NCBI GenBank assembly: GCA_027424065.1
Contig: DAIBYH010000004.1
Span: forward strand, 1-17,452
Reading direction: 5' to 3'
From: Candidatus Parcubacteria bacterium
GTDB taxonomy: Bacteria > Patescibacteriota > Minisyncoccia > UBA6257 > 2-01-FULL-56-20
Length of the DNA stretch: 17,452 nt
Part shown: positions 5,711 to 11,396 of the stretch, in pieces
Layout: each line of letters opens with the position of its first letter
Position numbering within the stretch: the first letter of the stretch is position 1
The notes under the pieces: model-generated
Told to the model about the DNA's origin: nothing
What the model saw: the letters and a program-made list of their open reading frames with translations, nothing else
The model's database searches: none
Program-made: the position numbers and the translations under genes

Positions 5711-6805
5711 ATGGTACAGGATCAGCTCGTCGAATACATTTCATCGCAGCTCAAGCTCGGCATTTCCCGCGACGCCATCAAGTCGGCGCTTACGGGCGTC
5801 GGGTGGGCTCCGCTTGACGTGGAAGATACTCTGAAGAAGGTGGAGGGCGGTGCGGCTCCGGCCGGCGCCCAGGCGGCGGTTGCGCCGAAAACGGCGGCGC
5901 CGGCATCCGGCATGGGCGCGGTTTCGTCATCTCCGAAGATCGTTTCGTTCTCCGCGGGTCCTTCCGCGGCGGGGTCGCCGTCGATCGGTCCGACGCAGGT
6001 CAAGGGTCCTGAGGCCCAGACGGTCCGGGTGAGCGACCTTGTTTCTTCGGTCGCCCCCGCGTCCGGTTCTCCGTCCGCCGCCAGCGCTCGTCCCATTTCT
6101 TTGGGAACAAAAGAGACCGCGGTTCCTGCGGGTGCGGCAACTCAGCCGAAGGCCGCTATGGGAGGTTCCTTCTCCGGCGCCGCAATAACGGCCGGAGCGA
6201 TGGGGACAAAAAAGAAGGGCGTCAATTGGGTGGAGATCATCGTTGTGGTGCTCCTCGTTGTCTTTGTCGGGTTGTCGGGATATCTCTTCATGCAGAATAG
6301 CAGCATGAGCAGTCAGTTGAAGGCCGCGAGCGGACAGTCGCAGAGCGCTTCGCAGAGTTCGGCGGCCGCGATGCAGACCCTGAACGCTTCCAATACCGCA
6401 TTGACCGCGGAGGTCGCCTCTGCGACCGCGATGAACCAGGACCTCGCGATGAATCTGTCGTTCTTCGTGGTCCCGTCCGGTGCCGCAACGTCCGCGACGT
6501 CAGTGACGGTCAGCGGCACCCTTTCGGCGGGTTTGACGAAAGGAACCTACATGGTGACAACGCCGTACGGGGTCAAGGTTTACGTGAAGAACTCTTTCGA
6601 TAAAAATGTTGCCGCGGCACTGCAGCCGCTTCTCGGTACGACGGTACAGATCGCAGGAACCTATGTCCCGGGAACGCCGAACGTTACCGTGACGACCGTG
6701 AACGGAAATCCGACGACGCCTCCGGTCGCGGCGACCACGACAACGAGCACGGCGCCGGTTTCAACGGCGACCACGACGGGCCGAACTGCGACAACGACGC
6801 CGTAA
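5711..6805 (+). CDS. Single-span surface protein with N-terminal helical domain and Thr-rich tail
   Basis: A 364-residue protein of modular, low-complexity build. Residues 1-46 (LVEYISSQLKLGISRDAIKSALTGVGW..DVEDTLKKVE) look like a small UBA-like helical bundle, a module often seen at the cytoplasmic N-terminus of Patescibacteria membrane proteins. Residues 47-168 are an Ala/Pro/Ser-rich linker. A membrane span lies at 173-194 after a lysine cluster (positive-inside). Residues 197-245 are Ser/Ala/Gln-rich and possibly coiled coil. Residues 262-330 form a beta-rich domain (SVTVSGTLS..GTYMVTTPYGVKVYVK..LLGTTVQIAGTYV), and the tail is Thr/Pro-rich. The protein is probably anchored with its C-terminal half outside. 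The function is unknown. It has its own promoter and a strong terminator, so it is monocistronic. Confidence 0.85.
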   Translation: MVQDQLVEYISSQLKLGISRDAIKSALTGVGWAPLDVEDTLKKVEGGAAPAGAQAAVAPKTAAPASGMGAVSSSPKIVSFSAGPSAAGSPSIGPTQVKGPEAQTVRVSDLVSSVAPASGSPSAASARPISLGTKETAVPAGAATQPKAAMGGSFSGAAITAGAMGTKKKGVNWVEIIVVVLLVVFVGLSGYLFMQNSSMSSQLKAASGQSQSASQSSAAAMQTLNASNTALTAEVASATAMNQDLAMNLSFFVVPSGAATSATSVTVSGTLSAGLTKGTYMVTTPYGVKVYVKNSFDKNVAAALQPLLGTTVQIAGTYVPGTPNVTVTTVNGNPTTPPVAATTTTSTAPVSTATTTGRTATTTP

Positions 6806-6827
6806 GCGATCAATTCGGAACAATGAA

Positions 6828-6859
6828 CAAAAATCCCCCGTTTGGGGGATTTTTGTTTT
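6828..6859. terminator. Strong intrinsic terminator, likely bidirectional
   Basis: CAAAAATCCCCC (6828-6839) pairs perfectly with GGGGGATTTTTG (6844-6855) around a GTTT loop and is followed by TTTT. The A-tract gives a matching T-tract on the minus strand, where the HEPN-like gene ends at 6877. Confidence 0.92.
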
Positions 6860-6876
6860 ACCGAAGATGAATTCAC

Positions 6877-7434
6877 CTACTTATCGAAGACGCCGAGATT
6901 TTTCAGGGCAACCTTAAAGCTTTCAAGTGCGCGTTCCGCGGCGTCGCGCTTCAGAACGAAGTTGGTTTCATGGGCAATGTCATTGCGCAGCTTATGCGCC
7001 TGCCACACCTCTTCGAGGTTCGGCACCTGATCACGGCGCAGGTTCTTCAATTTTTCTCCGAGGCTTGCACCCGGAATACCGGCATACCGCAGGGCATCGT
7101 TCAGGATATTATCCGCTTCCATGACAGCCACTTTGAGGTCGTTCATATTGCCTGCAAAAAAATGTTTCTGTACGGTGGCCCAGGAATTTTGCGCATGCTG
7201 TTTCGGCATTTCGGTCTTCAAAACGACGTGCCGGATGCGGTCTACGCGGGTGGTCAGCCATCCGGTCTTGATAATGATGGTGATAGTACCGACAATGAGG
7301 CCGGCAGTGACAAGAACCGCAAACGCTTCGAGGAACGGAAGGTCGATATTGTAGAGCGCGACGGCGGTCTGGCCGACATGCGTCCATGTTTCCGTGGTCT
7401 GTGACAGCGCCGAAGAGATCGTTTGCAGGGTCAT
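6877..7434 (-). CDS. Membrane-anchored HEPN-like protein
   Basis: A 185-residue protein with one hydrophobic span (about 33-57) followed by a basic stretch (TTRVDRIRHVV) and a helical cytoplasmic domain. Near the C-terminus, HKLRNDIAHE contains R150-N-D-I-A-H155, which fits the R-x4-6-H motif of HEPN domains, including the polar residue after Arg. HEPN domains are all-alpha and often act as metal-independent RNases or as substrate-binding modules. Whether this one is catalytic is inference. The ATG lies 15 nt behind the gatA stop, so it is probably the last gene of the gatC-gatA transcript. No partner toxin/antitoxin gene (such as a minimal nucleotidyltransferase) is adjacent. Family identity beyond the motif is uncertain. 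Confidence 0.8.
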   Translation of the reverse strand: MTLQTISSALSQTTETWTHVGQTAVALYNIDLPFLEAFAVLVTAGLIVGTITIIIKTGWLTTRVDRIRHVVLKTEMPKQHAQNSWATVQKHFFAGNMNDLKVAVMEADNILNDALRYAGIPGASLGEKLKNLRRDQVPNLEEVWQAHKLRNDIAHETNFVLKRDAAERALESFKVALKNLGVFDK

Positions 7435-7449
7435 GGCAAAGGGATGTGC

Positions 7450-8892
7450 TTACAATTGCTCGTAGAACTGGCCGATGCCGAGAATGTCGGCCTCGCGCCA
7501 TTTTTTTCCAATGAGCTGAAATCCGATCGGAAGTTCTCCGGCGGCGAGGGTGGTCGTGGCCCTCATAACGAGCGCGGGAAGCCCCGCCAGATTTACAGGG
7601 ATCGTGAAAATGTCGGACAGGTACATGGAGAGCGGATCGTGCGTCTTCTCTCCGAACTTGAAGGCGGGCGTCGGCGCGACGGGGGTCAGGATGACATCAA
7701 CCTGCTCGAAGGCGCGCTTGAAATCCTCCGCGATCAGCGTTCGAACGCGCTGTGCCTTGTCGTAGTAGGCGTCGTAATAACCTGACGAGAGAACGAAGGT
7801 TCCCAGAATGGCGCGTCGTTTCGTTTCCGGTCCGAAGCCGAGGCCTTTCTCGGAGAGATAGATCTCCGCAAGGTTTTTCCGGTGCTGCTTGCCTGTGCCG
7901 CCGTAACGGATCCCGTCGAACCGCGCAAGGTTGGAACTGACCTCCGCGGGCATGATGATGTAGTAAACGGAAAGGGCATATTTCGTGTGGGGCAGAGAGA
8001 TCCTCTTGAAGGAAAGACCGAGGCTTTTCAATTTCTCCACCGCGTTTTCCACGGCTTTTGTCACGGCGGGATCGGTTCCAGGGACGAAGTATTCATCGGG
8101 GATGCCGATCGTAAGGCGTTTTATGTCGTTGAGAACGGGATGGTCAATGTTCCGGTAGTCCGCATCGGCGCTTGTGGCATCGAGCGGGTCGCGCCCGGCG
8201 ATCGCTTTGAAGAGGATCGCGGCGTCCTCGGCGGTTTTCGTAAAGGGGCCGATCTGGTCAAGGCTTGATGACATGGCAATGAGGCCCGAACGGGAAACCG
8301 CGCCGTAGGTCGGTTTGAGTCCGACGACGCCGCAGAACGATGCCGGTTCGCGGATGGATCCTCCGGTGTCGGAACCGAGCGCGCCAAGCGCGAGATTCGC
8401 CGCGATCGCGGCAGCCGAACCGCCCGACGATCCGCCGGGAACGCGCGTAAGATCGTGAGGGTTCCGCGTTTTTTTGAAGGCGGAATTTTCCGTGGAAGAT
8501 CCCATCGCAAACTCGTCCATGTTGGTCTTGCCGAGGAAGACGGCGCGCGCATTCCGGAGCTTCCGGATCGCGCCTGCGTCATAGCTCGCCTCGTAGTGTT
8601 CCAATATCTTCGACGCGGCGGTCGCGGGCTGCCCTTTGATGAGGATCGCGTCCTTGACGGCAATGGGAACGCCGGCGAGCGGACCGACGGTCTCGTCTTT
8701 TGCGATAGCGATATCCACCGCTTCGGCCTCCCGCGCCGCCGATGCTTCTGCGGTGCTCAGGTAGGCGCCGATCTCGCCGTCCTTTTCCTTGATGCGGTCA
8801 AAGTATGCCTGCGCGACCTCGAGCGCGGAAAATTCTTTGGCAACGAGGCCGTCGTGGAATTTCTTTATGGTGAGCCGGTGGAGAGGTTCCAT
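7450..8892 (-). CDS. gatA: Asp-tRNA(Asn)/Glu-tRNA(Gln) amidotransferase subunit A
   Basis: A 480-residue amidase-signature protein, the glutaminase subunit of GatCAB, which supplies ammonia to convert mischarged Glu-tRNA(Gln) or Asp-tRNA(Asn). The Ser-cisSer-Lys triad is complete: Lys80 in PIAVKDAI, Ser155 in PGGSSGGSAAAIAA and Ser179 in DTGGSIREPA, close to the usual family numbering (79, 154, 178). The ATG at 8892 is chosen because the family N-terminus (MEPLHRLTIKKFHDGL) begins there. A TTG at 8907 would add five residues and overlap gatC. It lies 4 nt behind the gatC stop on the same strand. GatB is not in this window and must be elsewhere. Confidence 0.95.
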   Translation of the reverse strand: MEPLHRLTIKKFHDGLVAKEFSALEVAQAYFDRIKEKDGEIGAYLSTAEASAAREAEAVDIAIAKDETVGPLAGVPIAVKDAILIKGQPATAASKILEHYEASYDAGAIRKLRNARAVFLGKTNMDEFAMGSSTENSAFKKTRNPHDLTRVPGGSSGGSAAAIAANLALGALGSDTGGSIREPASFCGVVGLKPTYGAVSRSGLIAMSSSLDQIGPFTKTAEDAAILFKAIAGRDPLDATSADADYRNIDHPVLNDIKRLTIGIPDEYFVPGTDPAVTKAVENAVEKLKSLGLSFKRISLPHTKYALSVYYIIMPAEVSSNLARFDGIRYGGTGKQHRKNLAEIYLSEKGLGFGPETKRRAILGTFVLSSGYYDAYYDKAQRVRTLIAEDFKRAFEQVDVILTPVAPTPAFKFGEKTHDPLSMYLSDIFTIPVNLAGLPALVMRATTTLAAGELPIGFQLIGKKWREADILGIGQFYEQL

Positions 8893-8896
8893 GGAA

Positions 8897-9190
8897 TTAT
8901 TCTTCAAAGACGGGCGGAACTTTCAGAAAGCCGTTCTCGGCCTCCGGAAACGCTTCCACGCCGGCGCCGCGGTTGGTGTTTTCCCGTTCCGTATCGTCCC
9001 GGAAAACATTTTTCAGATCGGTGCCGCCCGTCATCGGCGGAACGGCGGAGGTATCGAGTGCGCGCAGTTCCTCAAAGTGGCCAAGGATGCTGCCCAGGTC
9101 TTTAATGAGGAAATCCTCCTCGGAGGCATCGAGTTTGATGCGTGCAAGTTCAGCGAGGTGCCGAAGCTCTTCTTTGGAGATGGTGGCCAT
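8897..9190 (-). CDS. gatC: Asp-tRNA(Asn)/Glu-tRNA(Gln) amidotransferase subunit C
   Basis: A 97-residue GatC, the small subunit that wraps around GatA and stabilises the GatCAB complex. The N-terminal ISKEELRHLAELARIKLDASE is typical, as is the middle LGSILGHFEELRALDTSAVPPM, followed by an extended segment ending near gatA. The length matches the family (about 95-100). The start at 9190 is fixed by homology and by a good promoter whose -10 ends 6 nt before this ATG; an upstream start at 9271 would translate that promoter. First gene of the gatC-gatA-HEPN transcript. Confidence 0.95.
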   Translation of the reverse strand: MATISKEELRHLAELARIKLDASEEDFLIKDLGSILGHFEELRALDTSAVPPMTGGTDLKNVFRDDTERENTNRGAGVEAFPEAENGFLKVPPVFEE

Positions 9191-9196
9191 GCAAGC

Positions 9197-9225
9197 AATA
9201 TAGCGCATTTCAGGCCCCGATTCAA
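9197..9225 (-). promoter_or_regulatory. gatC promoter, predicted leaderless
   Basis: On the minus strand, TTGAAT (9220-9225) and TATATT (9197-9202) are exactly 17 bp apart. The -10 ends 6 nt before the gatC ATG, so the predicted +1 is the A of ATG. Confidence 0.75.
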
Positions 9226-9246
9226 CGCCGGTCCGGCGGGATTTCG

Positions 9247-10575
9247 TCACGCTTCGGCCTTGCCGAAGCACTCGCGGAACTGGTCGCCGCGATCGTATTC
9301 ATTCTTGAAAATACCGAAGCTTGTTGCGGCGGGCGAGAGCAGGATGATGTCGCCGGGGTCTGCCGCGGCGAGAGCCTTGCGGAACGCCTCTTCCATGCCT
9401 GCGGCCGTTTCAAAGGGAAACGACCCCGGCAGGAGGCCGCGGATCTTCTCCGTTGCCGCGCCCTCAAAGAGGATCGCTTTTTTTGCGGTTCGCACAACCT
9501 CGTCCGTGAACTTCTCAAAATGGAGCTGCTTGTCGCTTCCTCCGGCAATGAGAACGATGGGCCGCCCTTCGGCTTTCAGGGTCCGAAGCGCGGCGAGTCC
9601 CGCTTCGGGGGTCGTTGAGTTTGCGTCGTTGTAGAACCGGATACCCTGCTTTTCCCCGAGGATCTCGAGCCGGCCCGGCAGTCCGGAAAAATGCTTTACG
9701 ACGCCCCGTATGGTCTCGTCCGGAATATTGAGGGTCCGCGCCGCCGCGATGGCTTGAGCGGCGTTGCGGCGGTTGTGCTCTCCGGAGAGCGCGATATCCC
9801 ATTGGTTGGGGAATGCGGCGTCGGTAATGCACGTCGCAGCAAGTGGTCCGAACGCCGCCTCTATCCGCTCTTTTATTTCCGGTGTCGTGACGAAAAAGTC
9901 GCCATTGTTCTGGAAGCGGGCAATGGCGGCCTTGTCCTGGAAGTAGCGGTCCATGTCGCCGCGATAGTAGTTCATGTGGTCCGGCATGAAGTTCGTCCAG
10001 ACGGCGACATGGGGGCTGATGCGGCTTTCTTCAAATCCCTGGAGCTGCCATGAATCAAGCTCCAGGATAACGAGATCGCCTGCTGCCGTCTCCGGCAGAA
10101 GCTGGAGCGTTGCCATGCCCCGTTCATTGCCGCCGAGCCGCGGCTCGCGACCCGCCGCGCGCGCCATTTCATAGATGAGGTGCGTGACGGTGGATTTGCC
10201 GCGCGTCCCCGTGATGCCGACGATCGTCGCGCCGGAAAGCTTTGCAAAGAGCGACGCATCCATTTCAACGGGGATCCCCTGCTTTCGGGCGTGGGCGATG
10301 AACGGCGAATCGAGCGGAACGTTCGGCGCCCGCAGGATCATGTCGCGTCCCTCGAAGTCCTCAAGCCGGTGTTCGCCGAGATGATAGGCGATATTCGAAA
10401 ATTTTTTCAGGCGCGCGAGCGACGGGGCAAGTTCGGCCTCGGATTTGAGGTCGGTCACGATGAGGTCCGCACCGGCCTCCGCGAAAAATTCGGCGTCGCC
10501 GATCCCGCGCCCCAGGAGACCGAGACCCATCAGCGTTATTTTCTTTCCCTTGAAGAGACTATCGAAGTTTTTCAT
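9247..10575 (-). CDS. murD: UDP-N-acetylmuramoyl-L-alanine--D-glutamate ligase
   Basis: A 442-residue Mur ligase, the usual MurD length. MurD adds D-glutamate to UDP-MurNAc-L-Ala in cytoplasmic peptidoglycan synthesis. An N-terminal nucleotide-binding domain begins KKITLMGLGLLGRGIG. The ATP-binding P-loop is GITGTRGKST (120-129), with Thr-Arg where MurD usually has Ser/Thr-Asn. ELDSWQL (172-178) corresponds to ELSSFQL. TNFMPDHMNYYRG and FQDKAAI follow, with Lys215 probably the carbamylated lysine. HNRRNAAQAIAA and the C-terminal LSPAATSFGIFKNEYDRGDQF are family hallmarks. Its start overlaps the end of the NlpC/P60-like gene by 17 nt, implying translational coupling within a cell-wall operon. 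The gene ends 57 nt before gatC, which has its own promoter. Confidence 0.92.
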   Translation of the reverse strand: MKNFDSLFKGKKITLMGLGLLGRGIGDAEFFAEAGADLIVTDLKSEAELAPSLARLKKFSNIAYHLGEHRLEDFEGRDMILRAPNVPLDSPFIAHARKQGIPVEMDASLFAKLSGATIVGITGTRGKSTVTHLIYEMARAAGREPRLGGNERGMATLQLLPETAAGDLVILELDSWQLQGFEESRISPHVAVWTNFMPDHMNYYRGDMDRYFQDKAAIARFQNNGDFFVTTPEIKERIEAAFGPLAATCITDAAFPNQWDIALSGEHNRRNAAQAIAAARTLNIPDETIRGVVKHFSGLPGRLEILGEKQGIRFYNDANSTTPEAGLAALRTLKAEGRPIVLIAGGSDKQLHFEKFTDEVVRTAKKAILFEGAATEKIRGLLPGSFPFETAAGMEEAFRKALAAADPGDIILLSPAATSFGIFKNEYDRGDQFRECFGKAEA

Positions 10576-11011
10576 TCCAGAGGATGTGCTCGACAGGCCG
10601 GAAGTTCCAGGCGTGGACGCGCGGCGACTTCCGGGCGCTGCTGTTGCTTACGACCTTCCCGTTGCCGAGATAGAAGCCGAGGTGGCGGTGCGTTTCACCG
10701 CTCTTGAACTTTTTCGGACCCCAGACGACGATGGCGCCGGGCCGCGGCGTTCGGATATCCTTCCATCCCCGCCGCCGGAGATCGCGGACCGTGCTCTTCA
10801 CGGTGGTATGCATGACCCCCATCAGACCGAAGATGACGAGTACGGAGCTTACGAAGAATGCGCAGCTCAGGTCGCCGTCGCGCAGGACCTCCACCTCTTT
10901 TCCCTCGACGCGATAATAGAGCTTCCGGAAGGAGTTCGATCCGACGGACGCCTTGGCGAAGGTGAGATAATCTTTGACGAGCAGAAGCTCCGGCTTCGGC
11001 GGTTTTGGCAT
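10559..11011 (-). CDS. NlpC/P60-like cysteine hydrolase
   Basis: A 150-residue protein with the layout of an NlpC/P60-type papain-like domain. The candidate nucleophile is Cys50 in GDLSCAFFVSSVL (compare DCSGFV). The strand motif PRPGAIVVWGP (90-99) corresponds to the GDlvfw segment. The candidate histidine is His110 in RHLGFYLGNGKVV, with a possible third residue His133. Family members cleave peptidoglycan stem peptides, but related enzymes hydrolyse other amides. No signal peptide or membrane span is evident, which is unusual for a secreted wall hydrolase and hints at a cytoplasmic role or non-classical export. It overlaps murD by 17 nt. The start at 11011 is supported by a -35/-10 pair whose -10 ends 6 nt upstream. 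Confidence 0.8.
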   Translation of the reverse strand: MPKPPKPELLLVKDYLTFAKASVGSNSFRKLYYRVEGKEVEVLRDGDLSCAFFVSSVLVIFGLMGVMHTTVKSTVRDLRRRGWKDIRTPRPGAIVVWGPKKFKSGETHRHLGFYLGNGKVVSNSSARKSPRVHAWNFRPVEHILWNEKLR

Positions 11012-11017
11012 AATCTG

Positions 11018-11046
11018 ATGATGCCATCAAAAATGTTCTTTGACAA
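11018..11046 (-). promoter_or_regulatory. Promoter of the NlpC/P60-murD operon, predicted leaderless
   Basis: On the minus strand, TTGTCA (11041-11046) and CATCAT (11018-11023) are 17 bp apart. The -10 ends 6 nt before the ATG at 11011. The -35 overlaps the -35 of the divergent tRNA-like gene. Confidence 0.55.
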
Positions 11047-11069
11047 TTTGCCCGAAAAATCTATATAAT
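11040..11069 (+). promoter_or_regulatory. Consensus sigma-70 promoter of the tRNA-like RNA
   Basis: Perfect TTGACA (11040-11045) and perfect TATAAT (11064-11069) are separated by 18 bp. The predicted transcription start is about 11076, roughly 11 nt before the tRNA-like fold. This is the strongest promoter match in the window. Confidence 0.88.
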
Positions 11070-11086
11070 TGCAGGTGCTATCGTAG

Positions 11087-11160
11087 CGCGGGAGGGTTGG
11101 GAAAGGTTTTCCGGGGAGCCCCATAAGCTCCCGAAGCAGGTCCGAGTCCTGCCCCCGCAA
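11087..11160 (+). ncRNA. Initiator-tRNA-like RNA (CAU in anticodon position), non-canonical
   Basis: A 74-nt tRNA-like sequence. The ends read CGCGGG..CCCCGCAA as in bacterial tRNA-fMet, including the C1.A72 mismatch (11087/11159) that marks initiators, and discriminator A at 11160. The T-arm GCAGG/CCTGC (11136-11140/11148-11152) and the anticodon hairpin GGGAGC/GCTCCC with loop CCCATAA (11120-11126, CAT at 34-36) are perfect. Departures are C instead of U33, C instead of U55 (loop TCCGAGT), no GGG/CCC run in the anticodon stem, an A.C mismatch or bulge at 11093 and a shifted D-hairpin (GGAA..TTCC, 11100-11112) behind a long linker. No CCA is encoded. The own consensus promoter and an 18-bp terminator show a dedicated transcript. 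It could be a divergent initiator tRNA, a degenerate paralogue or another tRNA-shaped RNA. Confidence 0.6.
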
Positions 11161-11209
11161 CAAACAGAAAAATGGCCGTCCGATTTCGAGGCGGCCATTT
11201 TTCTGTTTG
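11161..11209 (+). terminator. Long intrinsic terminator of the tRNA-like RNA
   Basis: An 18-bp perfect stem pairs 11161-11178 with 11192-11209, with a GC core (ATGGCCG/CGGCCAT) flanked by an A-tract and T-tract, and a 13-nt loop. The symmetric tracts mean it can work in both directions. Confidence 0.88.
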
Positions 11210-11244
11210 CTATGATCGAGGCGGGACGAGGACGGGAAAGGGGT

Positions 11245-11332
11245 CGGGGAAACGGGAGTTTCCCCGTGGCGGAAGCACTGAAACCGAGGGGTTTCAGTGC
11301 GGGCATTATGTGTTTTCGGGTCTTCGTAATGC
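11245..11332 (+). other. Cluster of three stable hairpins between the tRNA-like gene and the ABC transporter
   Basis: Hairpin 1 pairs CGGGGAAAC (11245-11253) with GTTTCCCCG (11258-11266) around a GGGA (GNRA) tetraloop. Hairpin 2 pairs GCACTGAAACC (11275-11285) with GGTTTCAGTGC (11290-11300), 11 bp perfect, loop GAGG. Hairpin 3 pairs GCATTATG (11303-11310) with CGTAATGC (11325-11332) with one wobble. No reading frame spans them and none ends in a T-tract. They lie upstream of the predicted transporter start site, so their role is open. Confidence 0.65.
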
Positions 11333-11381
11333 TGGATGATTCGAGATAGGAAATAAAGAGGACGCCTTTCTGATTCATTTC

Positions 11382-11390
11382 TGCTATCCT
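11382..11390 (+). promoter_or_regulatory. Extended -10 promoter of the ABC transporter, predicted leaderless
   Basis: TGC-TATCCT (TGn-extended -10; hexamer 11385-11390) ends 6 nt before the ATG at 11397. No consensus -35 is seen at the expected distance, as is usual for extended -10 promoters. Confidence 0.55.
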
Positions 11391-11396
11391 TAGGGC

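Noticed and set aside
11075..11160. The RNA at this site as the SRP 4.5S RNA
   Set aside because: It begins GGTGCTA and contains CAGGTCCG, which recall SRP RNA, but the GGAA tetraloop flanked by AGCAG, required for Ffh binding, is missing, and the fold is tRNA-like.
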